A stretch of 64,000 nt of DNA from JAIBCC01 sp963763855 (GCA_963763855.1 CAVXPU010000005.1:2852001-2916000); one strand, 5' to 3'. Numbered from the stretch's first letter, positions 18,606 to 28,413 are shown. The notes: generated by a model from the sequence alone, not told the origin. Translations and numbers: made by a program.

Positions 18606-18681
18606 GCAGTTGCAGTTGCAGTTGCAGTTGCAGTTGCAGTTGCAGTTGCAGTTGCAGTTGCAGTTGCAGTTGCAGTTGCAG
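18606..18681. repeat. GCAGTT hexanucleotide tandem repeat
   Basis: About 12.7 perfect copies of the 6-bp unit GCAGTT in 76 bp, starting 3 nt after the S46 stop codon. No interruption was seen. Such a tract is prone to slippage. Confidence 0.95.
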
Positions 18682-18734
18682 AAGATTGTAAAAATTAATC
18701 TGACGATCTCAAGCTAAGATTCAAGATGTTTTTA

Positions 18735-18784
18735 CTGCCTCTGCAACTGCTTCTGCTACTGCAACTCCCCTGCAACTGCCGCTG
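18735..18784. repeat. Degenerate CTGCAACTGC array, inverted partner of the GCAGTT tract
   Basis: About 50 bp of degenerate words CTGCAACTGCTTCTGCTACTG and similar, the reverse-complement sense of the tract at 18606-18681. The two arms are separated by about 53 bp and can form a long imperfect hairpin between convergent genes, possibly acting as a terminator. Confidence 0.7.
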
Positions 18785-18789
18785 AAAAC

Positions 18790-19527
18790 CTAATCTATCG
18801 CAAAACTAACGTTCACAACTGCGGTAATATCTTTATTGAACGAACTCGTATCGTTCATCCCATAATCGGAAACTTCATTTGAATCAGCAGGTGTGATTTG
18901 CATAACACCCATTTTAGCCGATCTCACTGTTCCGATACTATTTCCTGTGCTTTTGGCGATTTGTTCTGCACGATTTTTCGCGTCTTTAGCAGCTTCCGCG
19001 AGCATTTCAATCTTCATTTCACCGAGTTTTGTGTATAGGAATTGCGGCGAGCTTGATTCAATAAAAATACCTTGATTAATTAGTTCCGTAGCTTCCCGAG
19101 CAATCTGCGAAACCTTTTCAACCTCAACTGAATTAACCTGAATAGTCTGTTTTAGCGAATATCCGGTAACTTTACCGGTTTGAACTCCTTCCGAATCCCG
19201 ATTTCTCTCTTGCACTGAATCAATCGACGAAATCGTGATCTGATTTTCGGAAATTCCCTTATCTGTCAAATATTTTTTAACTTTCGGCATGTTTTCTGCT
19301 AATTGTTTGTAAGCATCTGAAAGTTGCTCCGATTGAGCAGTAATACTCGCACTCCAAACGATCAAATCCGATTGGATTCGTTTCTTCGCCGAACCCGTTA
19401 CGGTAATTGATTCATCGCCTTTTTTTGACTTTGTATAAGACCAACCGATAATTGCCGATGCTACGACCAAACCGATTGCCAAAACCGCCGCCGCATTAAA
19501 TAAATTGTTGCTTTTTTCACCGTTCAT
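18790..19527 (-). CDS. SIMPL domain-containing protein (DUF541)
   Basis: A 245-residue exported or membrane-anchored protein with one N-terminal hydrophobic helix (about residues 10-30). The SIMPL/DUF541 domain follows, starting with ESITVTGSAKKRIQSDLIVWSASI and ending in the family's NKDITAVVNVSFAID beta strand. The family is periplasmic, with oxidative-stress links in some species but no firm biochemical role. The gene stands alone. Confidence 0.85.
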   Translation of the reverse strand: MNGEKSNNLFNAAAVLAIGLVVASAIIGWSYTKSKKGDESITVTGSAKKRIQSDLIVWSASITAQSEQLSDAYKQLAENMPKVKKYLTDKGISENQITISSIDSVQERNRDSEGVQTGKVTGYSLKQTIQVNSVEVEKVSQIAREATELINQGIFIESSSPQFLYTKLGEMKIEMLAEAAKDAKNRAEQIAKSTGNSIGTVRSAKMGVMQITPADSNEVSDYGMNDTSSFNKDITAVVNVSFAID

Positions 19528-19672
19528 AATTCACCTCAAAATACGCATTCTCCAATTAAATGCTAAGGCAAATTAAACACCAGATTGGCAAGGCTATGAA
19601 ACGGGATGTAACACGGCAGGATACTGTGGATTCCCGCAGTTTTGAAGGGTCAATTTAACTATTTACTGCGAA

Positions 19673-21796
19673 TTATTTCCCAAAATCCATTCCCACAAAA
19701 TTCATTTGCGAATCAAATGCAGATTCTTCGTCTTGAGGATTAAGCTTTTCGTAATGTCCGTCCGCACGGAGGATCTGAGAATTAACATTGTCTCGCAAAT
19801 AAGCCAAAAGAATGTCTTCTTTGAGATATCGCTTGAAATCTTTATCTTTTATCGGAGCGATTACTTCAACGCGGCGATTCAAATTTCGCTGCATCCAATC
19901 TGCACTTCCTATATAAACTTCTTCATTACCATCATTAGCAAACCAAAATATTCTACTATGTTCAAGAAAACGTCCGACAATGCTAACGACTTCAATATTT
20001 TCCGATAAACCCCTGATTCCCGGTCGCAAAGTGCAAATTCCACGAATGATCAGATCGATTTTCACACCCGCCCGCGAAGCCTTATAAAGTTCATGAATCG
20101 TTTCAACATCGGTCAAACTATTTACCTTTGCAATGATTTGAGCAGGTTCTCCCTGAATCGCATTTTCAGCTTCCCGGCGGATAAGATTCACCATTTTTTG
20201 CCGCAAACTTACGGGAGCAACCAGCAGCTTGCGGTAATTCATCTGTTGGGAATATCCTGTCAGAAAATTGAATAAATCAGTAGCATCTGCACCAATTTCT
20301 TCATCGGCAGTAAGTAAACCAATATCTGTGTAAATTTTGGAAGTAGTAGGGTTATAGTTTCCCGTCGCGAGATGAACGTAACGTTTTAAGCCATTGCCTT
20401 CGCGTCGAACGATCAGCGTAACTTTCGAATGAGTTTTCAGTCCGCGAATTCCATAAATCACATGAACGCCTTGATCTTCGAGCAATTTCGCCCATTCTAT
20501 ATTGTTTTCCTCATCGAACCGAGCCTTCAATTCCACCAATGCGGCAACCTGTTTGCCATTCTCGCTCGCTCGCATCAAAGCTTTTACAATCGGCGAATCT
20601 TTACCTGTTCGATATAGACAAATCTTGATTGCCACAACGTCTTCGTCGTCCGCCGCCGCGTTAATAAAATCCGTCACGGAATTGTAAGCAGTATATGGAT
20701 GATGCAGCAGAACGTCTTGTTTTTTCAAAACGTCAAAAACATTTCTGCCTTTTCTCAAAGCATCCGGCATGACATAAGAAATCGGTTGATCTTTTAATAT
20801 ATGAAGATCCAAGCCGTAAAGCGGCATCAGATCCGGAATATTCAAAAAGCCTTCAATCGGGTAAACATCTTGCTCCGTCAGTCCAATCGAACCAGCCAAA
20901 TATTTAACCATTTCCTCAGGCATATTCGCCGCAACTTCCAAACGAACGGGAAAACTGAATCTTTGCCGATGCAATTCTGCTTCCATTGTCTGCAAAAGAT
21001 CGCCGGCTTCGTCTTCGCGAATTTCAATATCAGCATCACGAGTTACGCGAAAAAGAAAGCTTTTCCCCGTTTTCATATTCGGAAAAAGCTTTTGAATATT
21101 TGCCGCAATTAATTCGCCTAAAGGTGTAAATTTAGTGCCGCTATCGCCAACCGGAATAAGACGAGGAGTATTTGGCGGAAGCTTAATGCGGGCAAAACGC
21201 GGTTGTGTAAAAAGCTGTTTGAACTTGCCTTCGCTTTTCGATTTATCAGGCTCAACCATTACGCCGATGTTCAAACTAAGATTAGAAACATATGGAAAAG
21301 GATGACTCGCATCTACGGATTGGGGCGTCAATATCGGGAAAACGTTAGTCAGAAAATATTCATTAAGTCTTTCTTTTTCGGCTTCACTGAGAGCATCGTA
21401 TTGCCAAATCGTTACTCCATTTTCAGCCAAACCGGGTAAAATTTCATCACGCAAACAAGCCATTTGTTGACCGAGGATTTCTCGCAATTTCTCCCGAATC
21501 GCCCTCAATTGCTCGCCCGCACTCAATCCATCGGGTGAAAGTTCGATTACATTTTCAGCAATCTGCTCTTTCAAGCCCGACACGCGGATCATAAAAAATT
21601 CGTCTAAATTGGTGGAAAAAATTGCGGAAAATTTAAGCCTTTCAAGCAAAGGATTCGTTTTATCCAGCGATTCCTGCAATACCCTGCGATTAAACTCCAA
21701 CCAGCTCAGCTCGCGATTAAATAAAAAACGGCGATCATGCAAAAGCGATTCAGGCAATTCTTCGAAAGGAGCTAATTCTTTAGCGGCTTGACTCAT
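19673..21796 (-). CDS. ppk1: Polyphosphate kinase 1
   Basis: A 707-residue RNA-degradosome-type polyphosphate kinase that polymerises the gamma phosphate of ATP into polyphosphate at the membrane. The N-terminal helical domain begins LFNRELSWLEFNRRVLQE. The two phospholipase-D-like catalytic halves carry the autophosphorylation region GLKTHSKVTLIVRREG with HLATGNYNP, and the second His motif EHSRIFWFAN. Length and all motifs are standard. No exopolyphosphatase neighbour is present. Confidence 0.96.
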   Translation of the reverse strand: MSQAAKELAPFEELPESLLHDRRFLFNRELSWLEFNRRVLQESLDKTNPLLERLKFSAIFSTNLDEFFMIRVSGLKEQIAENVIELSPDGLSAGEQLRAIREKLREILGQQMACLRDEILPGLAENGVTIWQYDALSEAEKERLNEYFLTNVFPILTPQSVDASHPFPYVSNLSLNIGVMVEPDKSKSEGKFKQLFTQPRFARIKLPPNTPRLIPVGDSGTKFTPLGELIAANIQKLFPNMKTGKSFLFRVTRDADIEIREDEAGDLLQTMEAELHRQRFSFPVRLEVAANMPEEMVKYLAGSIGLTEQDVYPIEGFLNIPDLMPLYGLDLHILKDQPISYVMPDALRKGRNVFDVLKKQDVLLHHPYTAYNSVTDFINAAADDEDVVAIKICLYRTGKDSPIVKALMRASENGKQVAALVELKARFDEENNIEWAKLLEDQGVHVIYGIRGLKTHSKVTLIVRREGNGLKRYVHLATGNYNPTTSKIYTDIGLLTADEEIGADATDLFNFLTGYSQQMNYRKLLVAPVSLRQKMVNLIRREAENAIQGEPAQIIAKVNSLTDVETIHELYKASRAGVKIDLIIRGICTLRPGIRGLSENIEVVSIVGRFLEHSRIFWFANDGNEEVYIGSADWMQRNLNRRVEVIAPIKDKDFKRYLKEDILLAYLRDNVNSQILRADGHYEKLNPQDEESAFDSQMNFVGMDFGK

Positions 21797-21950
21797 AAAA
21801 ATCTATTTTTGATTGTAGTTGTGATGTTTTGCGGATTGCAAGAAATTTGTTGTTAATTTTTTCACGCGAGGCATTTTTGCCTGATTTAAATTTAACAGAT
21901 TCGAGTGTTTAGCGTCAAAAATTTTGAAAACTTGCTAATTCGTCCGAAAT

Positions 21951-22457
21951 TTAATCTTGTTCAAACAATTTGGTCGTGCGTTCTGTAACACTCCCTCTGG
22001 AAATCAGTTGATTTGTCTGCTGTGCCTGAAAAACGCTATCTGATGATAGGCTACGAATCGGCGGCAAAGCAATAGTATCGGCTTCACTTAGGTTGGGCAT
22101 ATTTGCTTTGGCTGATTTCAATATCTCGCGGTCTTCTTTTGAAAGACGAGTATGAATCAACCAAGCAAACCCGCTCAGAAGTAACACAATCGAGAAGAAA
22201 AGATAGATAACAATTGCCTCCACCGATTTCAACCCGATAACGATAAATGGTGCCAAAACAAGGCTTATGCCACTTAGTACTGCCCAACAGCGTAGAATTA
22301 TCTTACGCCGCTTGATGTAGCTGCTCTTCGAGTCGCTGGTTGGTAAAATTCCATCGTTGCTGATTAATTCTGCAACTACGCTCAGAGGAAAACCGCAACG
22401 GGAACAGAAGCGAATCTCGTCCGATACTTGTGATTGACTACAATTTGGACAAAACAT
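21951..22457 (-). CDS. Zinc-ribbon membrane protein
   Basis: A 168-residue protein. It starts with a rubredoxin-like zinc ribbon (CPNCSQ...CSRCGFPL), and a linker leads to two adjacent membrane helices at about residues 55-105. The C-terminal tail is predicted to be soluble (ALPPIRSLSSDS). This layout is common among uncharacterised zinc_ribbon_2 proteins. Function unknown. Confidence 0.7.
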   Translation of the reverse strand: MFCPNCSQSQVSDEIRFCSRCGFPLSVVAELISNDGILPTSDSKSSYIKRRKIILRCWAVLSGISLVLAPFIVIGLKSVEAIVIYLFFSIVLLLSGFAWLIHTRLSKEDREILKSAKANMPNLSEADTIALPPIRSLSSDSVFQAQQTNQLISRGSVTERTTKLFEQD

Positions 22458-22583
22458 ACGAACCCTCCAAAATATGAAATATCCTCACCTATCCTTTACG
22501 TTCAATCCGCGTGCAAAGTTCGTTTCTCTTAAATAGAAAGTGTGCCGTATCAATTAAGATTCAAAATAAGAGCCATTATCAAT

Positions 22584-23036
22584 TTATTGCAACTTTGCTT
22601 TCACAGTTTCGCTCACCAATTTTCCATCGATGGTTTTCCCTGCCAACTTTGCTTGAGCTGCCTTCATAACCAACCCCATTTCTTTAATTGATGTCGCACC
22701 AGTTTCGCTAATTGCTTCATTTACAGCATTTGCGATCTCCTCCGCACTCGCAGATTGTGGTAAAAATTCTTCCAAAACAACTAATTCAGATTGCTCTTTT
22801 GCCGCAAGTTCGGTGCGTCCGGCATTGGTAAATTGTTCATATGAATCCTTTCTTTGTTTTACCAAAGTCTTGATTATGCTCAACGCTTCATCATCAGTAA
22901 TTTGATATCCCACGCCTTTTTTATTCTCTTCGTTCATCAAAGCGGCTTTCACCATCCGCAGAGTTCCCAGACGATTGGCGTCTTTTGCCTTCATCGCAGT
23001 CGTCATATCGCTAATAATTTTTTCTTTTAAGGTCAT
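22584..23036 (-). CDS. GatB/YqeY domain-containing protein
   Basis: A 150-residue YqeY-like protein related to the tRNA-binding tail of GatB. It begins MTLKEKIISDMTTAMKAKD and continues with the typical VKQRKDSYEQFTNAGRTELAAKE and LVVLEEFLPQ blocks. The start at 23036 fits family alignments better than the ATGs at 23048 and 23069, which lie in a low-complexity spacer. It may bind tRNA or assist amidotransferase function; the exact role is unresolved. Confidence 0.88.
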   Translation of the reverse strand: MTLKEKIISDMTTAMKAKDANRLGTLRMVKAALMNEENKKGVGYQITDDEALSIIKTLVKQRKDSYEQFTNAGRTELAAKEQSELVVLEEFLPQSASAEEIANAVNEAISETGATSIKEMGLVMKAAQAKLAGKTIDGKLVSETVKAKLQ

Positions 23037-23111
23037 TCCATTTACCATCCGTGATTTATCATTTATCATTTAAGACTTGTTAAATGTTAGTTGGTAAACG
23101 GTAAATGTTCA

Positions 23112-24914
23112 ATGACGAATGTGAAGTGGAAATTTGGAGTCGTGGCAGGGCTTGTTTTGGCGATTTGCGGAATGTATCCGCAGCTCAAGATGTGGTATGT
23201 CCGCGGAGATGATTGGCAAGGTGCTTACGCCTATAATGACATTGACGAGGTTGCATATGCCGCATATTTAGGTGCTTTGATCGATGGCAGACCACGCCGC
23301 AATGATCCATACACAGGCAGAAGCGATACTCCCGAGCAAAATCAGGAGGAATCACTCTTTTCAATCCAATTTGCCACGCCATATGCAGTCGCGATTCCAG
23401 CGAGACTTTTTGGGCTTTCTGTGAACACGGCAATGTGGCTTTCGGGGGCATTAGCAGCATTTATCGCCGGACTCGCTCTTTTTAGGCTAATCGTTAATTT
23501 AACTGATGATTCTATTTACGCGATGGCAGGAGCATTGATCGTCGTCTGCGGAGGAGCATTATTTGCAGGCGAAGGAGCAATTGGCGAAATAACGGGAGGA
23601 GGTTTTTCGTATCCATATTTTCCGGGATTGAGACGATATGTTCCTGCATTACCATTTGCAGTTTTCTTTATTTTTCTCGGCTCAGTTTGGAAACTTTTAA
23701 CAAGTGAAGATATGCGTCAGCGGATCATTTTTACGGCAATATCGTCACTTTGCTTCGCATTTACAGTATTTTCATATTTCTATATTTGGACGACCGCGGC
23801 GGCTTGGTTGGCTTGTTTAGTCTTAGTTTGGCTAGTGGTTCGCCCCGATGGCTGGGTAAAAGATTTGAAGGCTTTTGCTGCACTTGCCATAGCCTGCGTT
23901 GCTTCGCTAATTCCTTATGCTTACATGCTTTCCAAACGCTCGCATACGATGGACGATGTTCAGCTGCTCGTTTTGACGCGTGATCTTGATTTGCTCCGAA
24001 TGCCTTCATTGATCAGCTACGCTGTGATCGTAATGCTGATTTTGGCAATCTTGCTAAAACTCGTAAAACTTAAAGAAAAATTTGGATTATTTGTAGTGTC
24101 GCTGGCATTGGTAATTATCGTAGTTTTTAATCAGCAGGTTATCACAGGACGTTCATTGCAGCCGATTCATTATCAGGTTTTTATTGGTAATTATGTGGCA
24201 GGCTTGGCTCTGGTTTTGATGCTCGGTTTGCTGTTTAAAACACTTGCTCAAACTAAGATTAAACAGATTTCATTTGCCGTAATCGCTTTAATTGCAGCAA
24301 CTTGGGGAATTGTAGAATGTCATTACACGGTTAGAGTTTTAGACGAAGCCAATCTCGTCAGAGACGAAGGTATGCCGGTTGCGAAACGACTGACCGAACT
24401 TTCCGCCAACGATATTCCATCGCCAAATAGCCAACGTGCCGTAACTTTTGCAATCAGCCATATTCAAGCTGATGATCTGCCAACTATCGCACCGCAAGCA
24501 ATCCTTTGGGCAAGACATCAGCACGTTTTCGCGGGTGTAACTTGGCAAGAAAATAAGGAACGATATTATCAATTTCTTTACTATTCAGACTTAGACGCGG
24601 AGTGGCTGGCAAAATCGATGAAAGAAGGCGACTTCGTTTCAATGATTGCCCTTTTTGGTTGGGGAAGGCACACGAGCAGGCTAAGTGCGGAACATAAGCC
24701 ACTCACATTTGGTGAAATTGACGAAGAAGCCGCTCGATATGATAATTATATTAAGAATTTCAGTGCCAAAGAAAGTGCTAATCCAAGGCTTTCGTACGTC
24801 GTAGTTCCGGCGGATTGGAACGTTGAGCTAAAGAATTTAGATCGCTGGTACGAACGCGATAATGGGGAGCTTTTGGGCAATTCCATCCTTTATAAGGTAA
24901 AATTAAGACAATGA
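23112..24914 (+). CDS. Polytopic membrane protein, glycosyltransferase-like
   Basis: About 600 residues with roughly 11-12 membrane helices and a soluble C-terminal domain of about 170 residues. An extracytoplasmic loop near the N-terminus (YVRGDDWQGAYAYNDIDE) contains acidic residues positioned like those of GT-C-type glycosyltransferases, but no clear family signature is visible. The N-terminal start is uncertain: ATGs at 23091 and 23112 both lie near a low-complexity spacer. The last codons overlap the next start by 4 bp (ATGA), indicating coupling to the acetyltransferase gene. Confidence 0.65.
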   Translation: MTNVKWKFGVVAGLVLAICGMYPQLKMWYVRGDDWQGAYAYNDIDEVAYAAYLGALIDGRPRRNDPYTGRSDTPEQNQEESLFSIQFATPYAVAIPARLFGLSVNTAMWLSGALAAFIAGLALFRLIVNLTDDSIYAMAGALIVVCGGALFAGEGAIGEITGGGFSYPYFPGLRRYVPALPFAVFFIFLGSVWKLLTSEDMRQRIIFTAISSLCFAFTVFSYFYIWTTAAAWLACLVLVWLVVRPDGWVKDLKAFAALAIACVASLIPYAYMLSKRSHTMDDVQLLVLTRDLDLLRMPSLISYAVIVMLILAILLKLVKLKEKFGLFVVSLALVIIVVFNQQVITGRSLQPIHYQVFIGNYVAGLALVLMLGLLFKTLAQTKIKQISFAVIALIAATWGIVECHYTVRVLDEANLVRDEGMPVAKRLTELSANDIPSPNSQRAVTFAISHIQADDLPTIAPQAILWARHQHVFAGVTWQENKERYYQFLYYSDLDAEWLAKSMKEGDFVSMIALFGWGRHTSRLSAEHKPLTFGEIDEEAARYDNYIKNFSAKESANPRLSYVVVPADWNVELKNLDRWYERDNGELLGNSILYKVKLRQ

Positions 24915-25195
24915 AAATTGAACATCTGGAAAATTCAAAGGGCGGTGAATTCGTAATTCAAGAAAGTGGAAATCGGCTCGCGGAAATGGATTATACAAAA
25001 GCGGGAGGTAACAAGATAATTATTGCCCATACCTTTGTAGAGGATACTTTCCGCGGCGAAAGTATCGGCAAAGATCTGGTAGCAGAGGGCGTAAAATATG
25101 CTCGCGAGAATAGTCTTAAAATAATTCCACTCTGTCCTTTTGCTAAGTCTGAATTTGAAAAACACTCTGATTACGCTGATGTTTTAGCGGATTAA
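24911..25195 (+). CDS. Small GNAT family N-acetyltransferase
   Basis: A 94-residue minimal GNAT of the YjdJ/At1g77540 type. It contains the acetyl-CoA segment VEDTFRGESIGKDLVAEGV and the conserved Cys in IIPLCPFAKSEFEKH, which may be catalytic. The start overlaps the previous stop as ATGA, so translation is coupled. The acceptor substrate is unknown for this subfamily. Confidence 0.85.
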   Translation: MKIEHLENSKGGEFVIQESGNRLAEMDYTKAGGNKIIIAHTFVEDTFRGESIGKDLVAEGVKYARENSLKIIPLCPFAKSEFEKHSDYADVLAD

Positions 25196-25204
25196 TTTTA
25201 CAAA

Positions 25205-26002
25205 ATGCCAACAATCAGAATTTCCGCTTCAAGCTATTCAAATACCGCACCGCTCGTCTGGTCATTTCTCTATGGTTCAAATCGCGGAAAATACGAAGTA
25301 ATCATGGATAATGCTCCGGCTCGTTCTGCGGAATTATTATCGCAAAATCGAATTGATGCCGCACTCGTCCCTGTTATTGCCTATCAAATGCTTGATAATG
25401 TTAGACTTATCCCAAATGTCTGCGTTGGGGCAAAGGAAAAAGTTAAGAGCGTTTGCTTAGTTACAAAGGGCGAAGATTTGAGCGATATCAAAAGTGTTTC
25501 GCTGGATATTTCGTCTAAAACATCGGTTGCTTTAACAAAAATCATATTTCGCGAATTCTTCAATTTTGAACCGGTTTGGACCGAAGCAAAACCAGACTTA
25601 GAACAAATGTTGAGCATTTCCGATTGTGCTTTGTTAATTGGTGATCCTGCCTTAACTGTTGATGAAAAAAGGTTTAAGAAATTTGATTTGGCTGAGATCT
25701 GGAAAAATAATACGGGCTTCGGCTTTGTTTTTGCAATGTGGATGGCGAATAAAGAAAGAAGCGAAAATGCTCGAAAAATTAATTTTGCTAAAGCACGCGA
25801 TGAAGGTTTGCAGCATTTAGATGAAATTATTTCAAATTACGAATCAGAAATTTCGCTTTCGCATCAAGAATTTCGCGATTATTTGTTGGGAAATATTTCG
25901 TATTCGATTGATGATTCTATGCAAAAAGGTTTGGAACTTTATTTTAAGCTCGCCCATAAAAATGGGCTGATTGAAGAGCAAAAAGAATTGAGATTTTTGT
26001 AA
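25205..26002 (+). CDS. mqnA: Chorismate dehydratase MqnA
   Basis: A 265-residue enzyme that dehydrates chorismate to 3-enolpyruvylbenzoate, the first committed step of the futalosine route to menaquinone. It has the periplasmic-binding-protein-like MqnA fold, starting ISASSYSNTAPLVWSFLYG and containing RIDAALVPVIAYQM and LLIGDPALT. MqnC follows 70 bp downstream, which supports the assignment over MqnD. MqnB, MqnD and MqnE are not in the window. Confidence 0.9.
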   Translation: MPTIRISASSYSNTAPLVWSFLYGSNRGKYEVIMDNAPARSAELLSQNRIDAALVPVIAYQMLDNVRLIPNVCVGAKEKVKSVCLVTKGEDLSDIKSVSLDISSKTSVALTKIIFREFFNFEPVWTEAKPDLEQMLSISDCALLIGDPALTVDEKRFKKFDLAEIWKNNTGFGFVFAMWMANKERSENARKINFAKARDEGLQHLDEIISNYESEISLSHQEFRDYLLGNISYSIDDSMQKGLELYFKLAHKNGLIEEQKELRFL

Positions 26003-26071
26003 TAACTTTGGCAACAAATTTTCATAACCGCAAAAATCCGTTAAAATATATCTTAGTTGTGAAATAAGTTT

Positions 26072-27214
26072 ATGAGTGATATTCAACCGATTTTAGATAA
26101 AGTTTTAGATGGCGGACGATTAACGAGTGAAGATGCGACTGCCCTTTTGGAAAGTTATGACATTGCCAAAATTGGAGCGGCGGCAGATGAGATTCGCAAG
26201 CGTAAGCATCCTGATAATGTTGTCACTTACATAATTGACCGTAACATCAATTATACCAACGTTTGCAATGTTGTTTGCACTTTCTGTGCTTTTTATCGCC
26301 GACCAGGAAAACCTGATACCTACGTCCATTCGATCGAAGAAATTTGCCGACGAATTGATGAAACGATTGAGCTTGGCGGAACAGGAGTTTTGATGCAAGG
26401 CGGACTTCATCCTGATTTTAATATCGAATGGTATGAAAATTTGCTTTCTACGCTTCACGCCAAATATCCAACGTTTCAACTTCACTGTTTTTCACCGCCT
26501 GAAATCCATAACATTAGCCTAATCAGTAAGTTAGATTACGTTACGATCATGCAGCGATTGAAGGATGCGGGGTTAAATTCGATGCCCGGCGGCGGCGGCG
26601 AGATTTTAGATGACGAAGTTCGCCTCAGAGTTTCGACCAAATGCAACACGCAACAATGGCTTGATGTAATGCGGGCGGTTCATCAAGTTGGTTTGAAATC
26701 TACGGCGACAATGATGTTTGGGATTGGCGATAATATCTCGCACCGCGTCAAACATTTGCAAAGAGTTCGCGATGTCCAAGACGAATCCGGCGGATTTACA
26801 GCGTTTATTCCATGGACGTTTCAGCGTGAAAACACTGCACTTGGACGAAAGATCACGGAAGAACCGACGGGTATTGATTACCTCAAAATGTTAGCGGTTT
26901 CGCGTCTATTTTTTGACAATATTCCGCATATTCAGGCTTCGTGGCTGACTCAAGGAATTCGGCTTGGGCAAACTGCTTTACGATTTGGTGCGGACGATAT
27001 GGGTTCGATAATGATCGAAGAAAACGTCGTTTCTGCCGCAGGTGCAAACAATGAAGCCAACGAAAAAGATTTGCGTTACCAAATTTCCGAAGCTGGTTTT
27101 ATTCCACAGCAACGCGACATTTTGTATAAATATATTGATCGCGAAAATGTTGATAAATTAGACCAAAGACGATCAATGCCGCTTAAAAAATTGAGTGTGG
27201 CATTTGCTGATTAG
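26072..27214 (+). CDS. mqnC: Cyclic dehypoxanthinyl futalosine synthase MqnC
   Basis: A 380-residue radical SAM enzyme that cyclises dehypoxanthine futalosine in menaquinone synthesis. The [4Fe-4S] motif is CNVVCTFCAFYR (CxxxCxxC). The MqnC/MqnE-type blocks GGTGVLMQGGLHPDF and SMPGGGGEIL follow, and the C-terminal half has FGADDMGSIMIEENVVSAAG. Together with mqnA this shows that menaquinone is made through futalosine rather than the MenFDHCEB route. Confidence 0.95.
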   Translation: MSDIQPILDKVLDGGRLTSEDATALLESYDIAKIGAAADEIRKRKHPDNVVTYIIDRNINYTNVCNVVCTFCAFYRRPGKPDTYVHSIEEICRRIDETIELGGTGVLMQGGLHPDFNIEWYENLLSTLHAKYPTFQLHCFSPPEIHNISLISKLDYVTIMQRLKDAGLNSMPGGGGEILDDEVRLRVSTKCNTQQWLDVMRAVHQVGLKSTATMMFGIGDNISHRVKHLQRVRDVQDESGGFTAFIPWTFQRENTALGRKITEEPTGIDYLKMLAVSRLFFDNIPHIQASWLTQGIRLGQTALRFGADDMGSIMIEENVVSAAGANNEANEKDLRYQISEAGFIPQQRDILYKYIDRENVDKLDQRRSMPLKKLSVAFAD

Positions 27215-27247
27215 TCCCTATTTAGCCCTATTACTAACGCTTTCAGA

Positions 27248-27964
27248 TTACTTCTGACCGGGGAAATCAGGAGGATCGTAGTCAGTTACAAATAGCTTGC
27301 CATTCCAATATTTTATTAAATCTTTATAGTTATTTACCGATGGACGGCTCGGGTCAGTCCAAGGAACTTTACCAAATTTTTGATAGATTAACTTTCTTTG
27401 GGCACCATCCAATCCACGAATGTAAGATTCAGGCATATGCGATGGTGCACCCTCTAGCGATCGCCCCTCACTACCGCCTGTGTTAACAAATGATACTATA
27501 AAATAACTTTGAGTGTACTGCCTTAACATATCGTAAAGAATGATGTCTGAAAATAAATCAAAAACGTTTCCGTTGTATGCGATATCACTCTCAAAACCAA
27601 CCAACTTAAATAAAGATTCTATGAAAGATAATAGGTCTTCACGGTCATACCAAAAAATGAACTTGTAAAATATTGGCTCGACATAATTCATCAATACAAG
27701 TTTCTTTTCAATTAATTTTATTAAATGTGTTAATATTTGGTTTTTAGCATTAAAGGCGGAAAGTCTTTTCTGAGTTTCGGCATCAACTCCGGCATTGACA
27801 CCAAGCGGGTTTTTGAAAGCTTCAATGATATCTTTTGATTGGTTGTCGAGATATTCGGAAAATCTTATTATTCTCGCATTTGATGCGTCTAACAATTTTG
27901 TCTTGCCTTCAAGTGCTGAAAAGAGTTGTCCCCATCCATCATCTACAGAGCCACTTAATTTCAC
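27248..27964 (-). CDS. Protein of unknown function, possible 3' part of a frameshifted gene
   Basis: A 238-residue protein from a GTG start. No family was recognised, and no signal peptide or membrane segment is seen. The C-terminal part is aromatic-rich (GKVPWTDPSRPSVNNYKDL). No Shine-Dalgarno sequence lies before the GTG. The same frame stays open for about 48 codons upstream, across the end of the next gene, with readable codons (NSLTLAFTLLPELRVVGRAA) but no start codon. It may be expressed by frameshifting from, or be a broken continuation of, the gene at 28057-28413. Confidence 0.55.
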   Translation of the reverse strand: MKLSGSVDDGWGQLFSALEGKTKLLDASNARIIRFSEYLDNQSKDIIEAFKNPLGVNAGVDAETQKRLSAFNAKNQILTHLIKLIEKKLVLMNYVEPIFYKFIFWYDREDLLSFIESLFKLVGFESDIAYNGNVFDLFSDIILYDMLRQYTQSYFIVSFVNTGGSEGRSLEGAPSHMPESYIRGLDGAQRKLIYQKFGKVPWTDPSRPSVNNYKDLIKYWNGKLFVTDYDPPDFPGQK

Positions 27965-28056
27965 TTTTGATAGACTGGCTACAGTTGTTGAGGATGTGTA
28001 ACTCTTTGCAGCCCTGCCTACTACTCTGAGTTCCGGTAATAATGTAAATGCAAGAG

Positions 28057-28413
28057 TTAAAGAATTTCCCCAAGGATAGGTTGCTCTGCTTTTGCTCCAA
28101 GAATCATATCGTATTCACCACTTGCTTTTTGTAATGCGTTAGATAGCAACGCCCCCTCATTTTGAATCTTGTTCATTTTAGCACTTATATATCCCATAGC
28201 CTTCATTCTATTGGTATTGAGACTTTGAAGGGCGGCATTCTTAAGCTCTAGTTGTTTTTGTTCATACTCTCGAATTTGTTGAAGTTTCAAATTTGCACAG
28301 GTTTGCTTTGTTCGCCAAGACTTTTCACCGTGTCTTTCACAAATTTTTGTCATTTTATCTAGCGTTTGAGATTCTTCTTTTGTTAGTTGTGGTTTTGATA
28401 CTGGTGGTGCCAT
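28057..28413 (-). CDS. Small charged helical protein of unknown function
   Basis: 118 residues, rich in K, Q, E and A, predicted mainly helical (EYEQKQLELKNAALQSLNTN). It begins MAPPVSKPQLTKEES and is preceded by TAAGGAGG about 6 nt upstream, a strong ribosome binding site. Its C-terminus overlaps the open frame feeding into the 27248-27964 gene. No homologous family recognised. The pair looks like an accessory insertion between mqnC and the desaturase. Confidence 0.6.
   Translation of the reverse strand: MAPPVSKPQLTKEESQTLDKMTKICERHGEKSWRTKQTCANLKLQQIREYEQKQLELKNAALQSLNTNRMKAMGYISAKMNKIQNEGALLSNALQKASGEYDMILGAKAEQPILGEIL

Noticed and set aside
18606..18681. GCAGTT tract considered as a CRISPR array
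   Set aside because: Unit of 6 bp without spacers; simple tandem repeat.
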